Shown: positions 6,078-9,525 of the stretch, piece after piece
How the letters are laid out: each line of letters begins with the position of its first letter
Numbering within the stretch: the first letter of the stretch is position 1
From: Bacteroidales bacterium
GTDB lineage: Bacteria; Bacteroidota; Bacteroidia; Bacteroidales; F082
Reading direction: 5' to 3'
Length of the DNA: 9,525 nucleotides
Assembly (NCBI GenBank): GCA_016281295.1
Contig: JAEEII010000189.1
Location: 1-9,525 of the forward strand
Notes under the pieces: model-generated
The model's database searches: none
What the model was told of the DNA's origin: nothing
The model's input: only the letters and a program-made list of their open reading frames with translations
Program-made: the position numbers and the translations under genes

Positions 6078-7103
6078 CTATTTGTCGATACTGACAATGG
6101 TATATTTCCTTGTTCCCAACCCGATGGCTTCGGCATGCTCGATGGTGTGCGTGCCGTGTTGCTTGTCGATACGGCTGAGCAGGTCGGTCGGGTCGTTGGT
6201 AGCGGTCACCTGCTGATTGTTAATGATGTCAACGCAGGCCTGGTCGAGAGCAACGGGGTCAGTCGAGGCGAGAATGCCGTAGTCCTCCAGCTTCACGGGA
6301 GCGGGATGGTCAACGCAGTCGCAGTCGATACTCATATTGTTCATCACGCTGATATAGATGATACCCTGTCTCTTTTGGAAATAATTCGTCACCGCTTGTG
6401 CTGCTGCTGCCATGCTCTCAAGGAAGCCATCCTGGTCGCCGATGTACTCGGGAGTCCAAAGTTTGGCCATGTCGAGTTTCTCCATCTTTCCCGACGAATG
6501 GATGTAAGCTTTTCCATTGCTGCTGGCGCAACCGATGCTGAGGTTCTTCAGCGCGCCGCCGTAACCGCCCATGGGATGACCTTTGAAATGGTTGAGGGCA
6601 ATCATAAAGTCGTAGTTGGCGATATGGCCGCCCACGATGTCGTATTTGATATGCGACTGATCCTTCACAGGGATGCGGATTTCATCGTATTCATCCATGA
6701 TATCAACGGGGAAATAGTTAGTGAAACCATGCCGACGGATGACTTCCCAATGGACAGCCGAGTTATTACGTTCATCTTTTTCGTCGCCAGGGCCGTTGCC
6801 GTATGCAGTGTTGCACTCCACGATGGTACCATCCACTTCATGGACAAGGTCTTTGATGAGTTCTGGCTTCAGGTAGTTGGGGTTACTCCCCTCCCCTGTC
6901 GAGATCTTCACGGCCACGCGGCCTTTGGCTTCTACGCCCAGTGCCTTGTAGATTCGCACCAGCGACTCTGGGCTGATTTCGCGAGTCAGATAGACTTTTG
7001 CTGTGTTTTCCATATTAGTATTGTTTTGATTGTTGTCAGAATGATTATTGGTGCAGGCCGCAAAGGCTAAAGCACACAGGAGAGTGATAGCTGTTATCTT
7101 CAT
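6078..7103 (-). CDS. DUF362-domain protein with a lipoprotein leader
   Basis: This 341-residue protein has a lipoprotein signal peptide with lipobox AFAAC (Cys17), an Asn-rich linker (18-30), and a complete DUF362 domain from about residue 31. Domain marks are VAVKISTGEGSNP (63-75), TIVECNTAYG (93-102), ALNHFKGHPMGGYGGALKNL (169-188), GCASSNGKAYIHS (191-203), SIDCDCVDHPAP (258-269) and GILASTDPVALDQACVD (276-292). Cys192 and the Cys261/Cys263 pair could bind a metal, but the CxxCxxC ferredoxin motif found in longer relatives is absent. Met31 sits exactly where cytosolic relatives begin, so the leader appears to have been added to an intact older gene; starting at 7013 would give a 311-residue cytosolic form. 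I chose 7103 because a -7 element lies 24 bp upstream of it. The family's function is unknown to me. It is transcribed alone. Confidence 0.87.
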   Translation of the reverse strand: MKITAITLLCALAFAACTNNHSDNNQNNTNMENTAKVYLTREISPESLVRIYKALGVEAKGRVAVKISTGEGSNPNYLKPELIKDLVHEVDGTIVECNTAYGNGPGDEKDERNNSAVHWEVIRRHGFTNYFPVDIMDEYDEIRIPVKDQSHIKYDIVGGHIANYDFMIALNHFKGHPMGGYGGALKNLSIGCASSNGKAYIHSSGKMEKLDMAKLWTPEYIGDQDGFLESMAAAAQAVTNYFQKRQGIIYISVMNNMSIDCDCVDHPAPVKLEDYGILASTDPVALDQACVDIINNQQVTATNDPTDLLSRIDKQHGTHTIEHAEAIGLGTRKYTIVSIDK

Positions 7104-7126
7104 TGTTAGGGATTTTAATATGGTTG

Positions 7127-7134
7127 CAAAGATA
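7127..7134 (-). promoter_or_regulatory. -7 promoter element for the DUF362 gene
   Basis: On the minus strand TATCTTTG followed by CAA matches TAnnTTTG. A TTG at 7155-7153 lies 18 bp upstream, a good -33 candidate. The leader would be about 17 nt. This is one of the best two-part promoters in the window. Confidence 0.7.
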
Positions 7135-7149
7135 ATAAAAACTTTATTA
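7133..7149. repeat. Perfect AT-only palindrome between cupin stop codon and DUF362 promoter
   Basis: TAATAAA (7133-7139) and TTTATTA (7143-7149) are perfect 7-bp inverted arms around AAC. It overlaps the cupin-ABM stop codon and two bases of the -7 element. With no GC pairs it would be a very weak terminator; a protein-binding site is the alternative. Confidence 0.4.
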
Positions 7150-7902
7150 CTTCAACATTCCCGCCAGCGGGTTGACATCAATCAGTTTCAGGTTCTTCAC
7201 CATCTTGGCCGTGCCTTCCTTGTATTTCTTGAAATGAGCGGTCTGGATGTGGCTTTGATAGGCCTCTTGGTCGGCGTAAATTTCCAAGATGTAGATCTTG
7301 CAAGGATCTTCCTTGGTTTGCATCGAGAAGAGGGTTAGCACACCGGGCTCCACCATCACGGAAGTCTCGCCGACTTCTTTGGCGAAGGCCATATCTTCCT
7401 CCAAATACTCGGGCACCACTTCGATTTCGGCAAGGCGGACAAGCTTTTCGCCAGCTTTCACTGGTGAGGCAAATTCTTCATCGGTCACTTTTTGGAGCTG
7501 AACGGCGTGTTCCTCACCCGGCACGATGTCCGTCACGGTGAGGCACTCGATGCTGCTGTCGGGGGTGGCACCGTTCCAGTGGCGGGTGTTGGGTGCGGTA
7601 ACAATCACATCACCTTTGCGGATGAGTTGCTTGTCTTTCCCTTCCTCTTGGTAATAGCCTTCACCATCTAGCACCATGAGCACTTGGGTGGCGTTGGGGT
7701 GGTAATGCCACGAGTTGCGACTGCCCTTTTCAAAAAGGAAATTGGTGGTCATCTGGTGGTCGCTGCGGCTGACTACAGAGATGTGGACTGTACCCGTATT
7801 AAACTCCTCTGGAGCAATATGTTGAGCTGGAAAAGTAGTTTTTTGTGCCATAGTGGTCAATGTTATTAGGAAAACACCGATTAAAAAAGCTAATTTCTTC
7901 AT
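7147..7902 (-). CDS. Exported cupin-ABM monooxygenase fusion protein
   Basis: The 251-residue product starts with a Sec signal peptide (MKKLAFLIGVFLITLTTMAQ, probable cleavage near residue 19 or 20). A cupin domain covers about 30-130: first motif GSRNSWHYHPNATQVLMVLDG (60-80) with likely metal ligands His66, His68 and Gln73, second motif GDVIVTAPNTRHWNGATPD (97-115) with His108. This is the cupin type often paired with carboxymuconolactone-decarboxylase-like proteins. Residues 155-245 resemble an ABM domain (LVRLAEIEVVPEYLEEDMAF, IYILEIYADQEAYQSHIQTA, HFKKYKEG), so two small enzyme or binding modules are joined in one exported chain. Its start codon overlaps the amidohydrolase stop in ATGA, so the two are translationally coupled. 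It is probably periplasmic. The substrate is unknown; aromatic or quinone-like compounds would fit both modules. Confidence 0.88.
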   Translation of the reverse strand: MKKLAFLIGVFLITLTTMAQKTTFPAQHIAPEEFNTGTVHISVVSRSDHQMTTNFLFEKGSRNSWHYHPNATQVLMVLDGEGYYQEEGKDKQLIRKGDVIVTAPNTRHWNGATPDSSIECLTVTDIVPGEEHAVQLQKVTDEEFASPVKAGEKLVRLAEIEVVPEYLEEDMAFAKEVGETSVMVEPGVLTLFSMQTKEDPCKIYILEIYADQEAYQSHIQTAHFKKYKEGTAKMVKNLKLIDVNPLAGMLK

Positions 7903-8900
7903 TTATGGAATAGTTTAATTGCGTTTTTGTAAAGGATCATCTCTTTGTAAGGCTCCAAATCTGGCTCATCCGTAAGATACTGCTGCATCCGTTGAAGGCC
8001 ACTTACGAGCACTTGAGGTGCGACGTAAGGATAGTCGGAGCCATAGAGCAAATGATCAGGCGTGGTGATGGTGAGTATCATACGGATAACCTCGGGGCTA
8101 TGGGCACCAGCCAAGTCGTAATAAAGCGAATTCAGGTTGGCTTGCCAGTCGATTTCGCCCACCATCTTGTTGGCTTGCATCACGGCTGTCAGCGACTTCA
8201 TGCGAGGAACAGCCAAAGGCAGATAGGCTCCGCAATGGGGCACGACCACCTTCACCCGAGGATAACGCGCCAACACGTTGCGACTGATCATATTAGCCAC
8301 TGCCCGTGTGGTTTCCGATAGGTATTCCTGCATGGCCAATGGCGTCTGCTGCATCACCTGCCGGTTGACTGGCTCAGGACGATGCGGATGCAGGATGACC
8401 ACAGCACCACGTTCATTGAGTACGGAAAAGAGCGTATCCAGCTCGGGCACACCGAGATACAGACCATTGACATTGGTTGCCAGTTTTATGCCATCGGCCT
8501 TCAGTGTGTCGAGAGCATAGACGGCTTCACGAATGGCAGCATCGACATCGGGCAAAGGCAAGGCTGCACAAAACATGAAACGCCCGGGATAGCGTGCCTT
8601 CAGTGCGGCACATTCTTCATTGTAGCTACGACACACTGCCGCCGAAGCCTGCGCATCGCCAAACCAAGGTTGTGGTGCGGGCATGGTCAGTACAGCGGTC
8701 TGAATGCCAGCCTTGTCCATAAAGGAAATATGTTGTTCCGCATCCCAAGCAGGGATAGGAAAACCTTCGTCCATCTCGGCGCCGTTGGCCTTGATGTAAT
8801 CTAGGTAGCCCTTAGTGATGGCGTGGCTGTGGAGGTCGATTTGAGCCGAAGCACTTAATGCAATTGCTGTCATAATGGTGATTATCAAGATTTTTTTCAT
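7899..8900 (-). CDS. Exported amidohydrolase-2 (ACMSD-like) metal-dependent hydrolase or decarboxylase
   Basis: I place the start at 8900 (333 residues), not at the in-frame ATG at 8930. The latter lies inside the -7 promoter element, whereas 8900 begins a clean signal peptide MKKILIITIMTAIALSASAQ. The mature protein opens with IDLHSHA, giving metal ligands His24 and His26. Other family motifs are AVLTMPAPQPWF (69-80), ADGIKLATNVNG (135-146), VVILHPHRPEP (167-177, His171), VVVPHCGAYLP (218-228, His222) and LLYGSDYPY (284-292, catalytic Asp289). This set matches amidohydrolase family 2, including ACMSD and other aromatic-acid decarboxylases or lactone hydrolases. Relatives are mostly cytosolic; this one is predicted periplasmic. 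It is the first gene of a two-gene operon with the cupin-ABM fusion, overlapping by 4 nt. The reaction cannot be specified further. Confidence 0.9.
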   Translation of the reverse strand: MKKILIITIMTAIALSASAQIDLHSHAITKGYLDYIKANGAEMDEGFPIPAWDAEQHISFMDKAGIQTAVLTMPAPQPWFGDAQASAAVCRSYNEECAALKARYPGRFMFCAALPLPDVDAAIREAVYALDTLKADGIKLATNVNGLYLGVPELDTLFSVLNERGAVVILHPHRPEPVNRQVMQQTPLAMQEYLSETTRAVANMISRNVLARYPRVKVVVPHCGAYLPLAVPRMKSLTAVMQANKMVGEIDWQANLNSLYYDLAGAHSPEVIRMILTITTPDHLLYGSDYPYVAPQVLVSGLQRMQQYLTDEPDLEPYKEMILYKNAIKLFHK

Positions 8901-8927
8901 GGTTTGAAGCTCGGTTGAATCTTTTGG

Positions 8928-8935
8928 CAAAGATA
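8928..8935 (-). promoter_or_regulatory. -7 promoter element for the amidohydrolase/cupin operon
   Basis: On the minus strand TATCTTTG followed by CC matches TAnnTTTG. The start would fall about 20 nt before the ATG at 8900, and the element covers the alternative ATG at 8930, which argues against that longer start. The -33 region is occupied by the T run at 8951-8956. Confidence 0.65.
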
Positions 8936-8950
8936 ATAGAAATAAGAATT

Positions 8951-9065
8951 AAAAAAGATTGGTGACAAGCGGAAGTTGTAATAGAGTGTCAGCATTGCCG
9001 ACAAAAATAAGAATAAATTGGTTTTTGTGCTTTGGAGAAACACGTAAAATAGCTTGCCACCAATC
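8951..9065 (-). terminator. Inverted-repeat-bounded element after the aldo/keto reductase gene, probable long terminator
   Basis: GATTGGTGACAAGC (8957-8970) and GCTTGCCACCAATC (9052-9065) pair at 13 of 14 positions and enclose 81 bp. Read on the minus strand the left arm is followed at once by six T residues (8956-8951), as in an intrinsic terminator. The outer stem begins 7 bp after the aldo/keto reductase stop codon. Inside are two smaller potential stems: ACAAAAA/TTTTTGT (9001-9007 with 9022-9028) and an imperfect one around 8988-9002. An 81-nt loop is unusually large for a terminator, so a small structured RNA or a degenerate miniature element with terminal inverted repeats are alternatives. 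No target-site duplication is evident. Confidence 0.5.
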
Positions 9066-9072
9066 GAATCGT

Positions 9073-9525
9073 TTATTCCATCGTGTGCTCCCAGTCACCG
9101 CGCGTATCCACAGCGATGGTGTCGGCCAAACGCTCCAGTTGTGCGACTTCATCCTCCGAAAGCCTGATCTTGGCGGCCTCGGCGGCCTCCGTCACATGGT
9201 GCGCCTTGGTGGCACCGATGATGGGCATCGTTCCTTTGGCGATGGCCCATGCAATGCCGATTTGAGAGCAGGTGGCATTGTGACGTTCACCGATTTGTAT
9301 CGTGGCATCGGTCAAGGCTTCAATCTTGTCAAGGACGGGATTGTATTTGCGGCCTCGGTCGCTATCGGCGGGCAGAGGATGAGCTGTGTTGAAAACTCCC
9401 GTCAGGGCACCTTGTTCCAACACCATGTACGACCAAAACTGTATGCCGTTTTCCTTGCAATAATCGAGCACGCCTCCTTTTTCCGACGAGCGGTAAAGCA
9501 GCGAAAAGTGGTTTTGCACGGCTGA
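9073..9525 (-). CDS. Aldo/keto reductase, N-terminal half outside the window
   Basis: The last 150 residues of an aldo/keto reductase are visible, read from position 9525 to the TAA at 9073-9075; the GTG at 9519 is an internal Val, not a start. SAVQNHFSLLYRSSEKGGVL holds the conserved Q-N strand that contacts nicotinamide. WSYMVLEQGALTG is the family's SPLxxGxLTGK-like strand. IGIAWAIAKGTMPIIGATKA (Gly-Ala-Thr-Lys, contacting the NADPH 2'-phosphate) and LSEDEVAQLERLAD close the barrel. It would reduce an aldehyde, ketone or quinone with NADPH in the cytosol; catalytic Asp, Tyr, Lys and His lie in the missing part. Full members are about 310-330 residues, so about half is seen. It is co-oriented with the amidohydrolase operon but separated by a likely terminator and a new promoter. 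Confidence 0.92.
   Translation of the reverse strand, partial: SAVQNHFSLLYRSSEKGGVLDYCKENGIQFWSYMVLEQGALTGVFNTAHPLPADSDRGRKYNPVLDKIEALTDATIQIGERHNATCSQIGIAWAIAKGTMPIIGATKAHHVTEAAEAAKIRLSEDEVAQLERLADTIAVDTRGDWEHTME

Noticed and set aside
6051..7070. Plus-strand open frame of 339 codons opposite the DUF362 gene
   Set aside because: It mirrors the DUF362 gene almost end to end, shows no recognisable domain, and the minus strand encodes clear conserved motifs with promoter and terminator. It is an antisense shadow.
8901..8930. Ten-codon N-terminal extension of the amidohydrolase
   Set aside because: The ATG at 8930 lies within the -7 promoter element and the extension would precede and disrupt a good signal peptide; the start at 8900 is preferred.
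8949..9152. 67-codon minus-strand frame covering the inverted-repeat element and the end of the aldo/keto reductase gene
   Set aside because: It overlaps the reductase in another frame, has no recognisable domain, and its end follows from the terminator-like T run.
1..9525. tRNA, rRNA, CRISPR arrays, transposases, phage genes
   Set aside because: No repeat-spacer pattern, RNA gene or transposase/integrase motif was seen on either strand.

Overview
The window looks like chromosomal DNA of a Bacteroidales bacterium (Bacteroides/Prevotella-like, moderate GC). Evidence: nearly every transcription unit is preceded by the Bacteroidetes -7 box TAnnTTTG (usually followed by C), Shine-Dalgarno sites are absent, exported proteins have leaders ending in -AQ, and the best relatives I recognise by eye are Bacteroidales families. 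No database search was possible, so the genus is not resolved.

Layout. Left edge (1-1657, minus strand): the N-terminal part of a LacA/Maa-type sugar O-acetyltransferase and, upstream of it, a GT4 glycosyltransferase, each with its own promoter. Centre-left (1658-2773): a divergent promoter region, an AraC-family regulator (the only intact plus-strand gene), then the remains of a short-chain dehydrogenase that has lost most of its middle and its C-terminus. Centre (2771-5977, minus strand): a tight five-gene operon read as flavin-reductase-like lipoprotein, cytidylate-kinase-like protein, NAPE-PLD-like metallo-hydrolase, four-helix membrane protein, small ABM monooxygenase. Then a single DUF362 lipoprotein gene (6078-7103) with its own promoter and terminator. 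Right (7147-8900): a two-gene operon of an exported ACMSD-like amidohydrolase and an exported cupin-ABM fusion, joined by a 4-nt overlap. At the right edge is the C-terminal half of an aldo/keto reductase.

How the genes may work together. From 2771 to the right edge all genes are co-oriented. Six of the nine belong to families that act on quinones, flavins, aromatic or carbonyl compounds, or are metal-dependent enzymes often linked to such chemistry. Four proteins (flavin reductase, DUF362, cupin-ABM, amidohydrolase) carry export signals although their relatives are mostly cytosolic. The two lipoproteins have near-duplicate leaders. The simplest reading is an accessory cell-envelope redox/detoxification locus with a nearby AraC regulator. 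That joint function is inference; no substrate can be named from sequence. The most notable structural observations are the shared lipoprotein leader with a retained internal Met, the dehydrogenase deletion scar, a 109-bp inverted-repeat-bounded element, and terminators embedded in the next gene's promoter.
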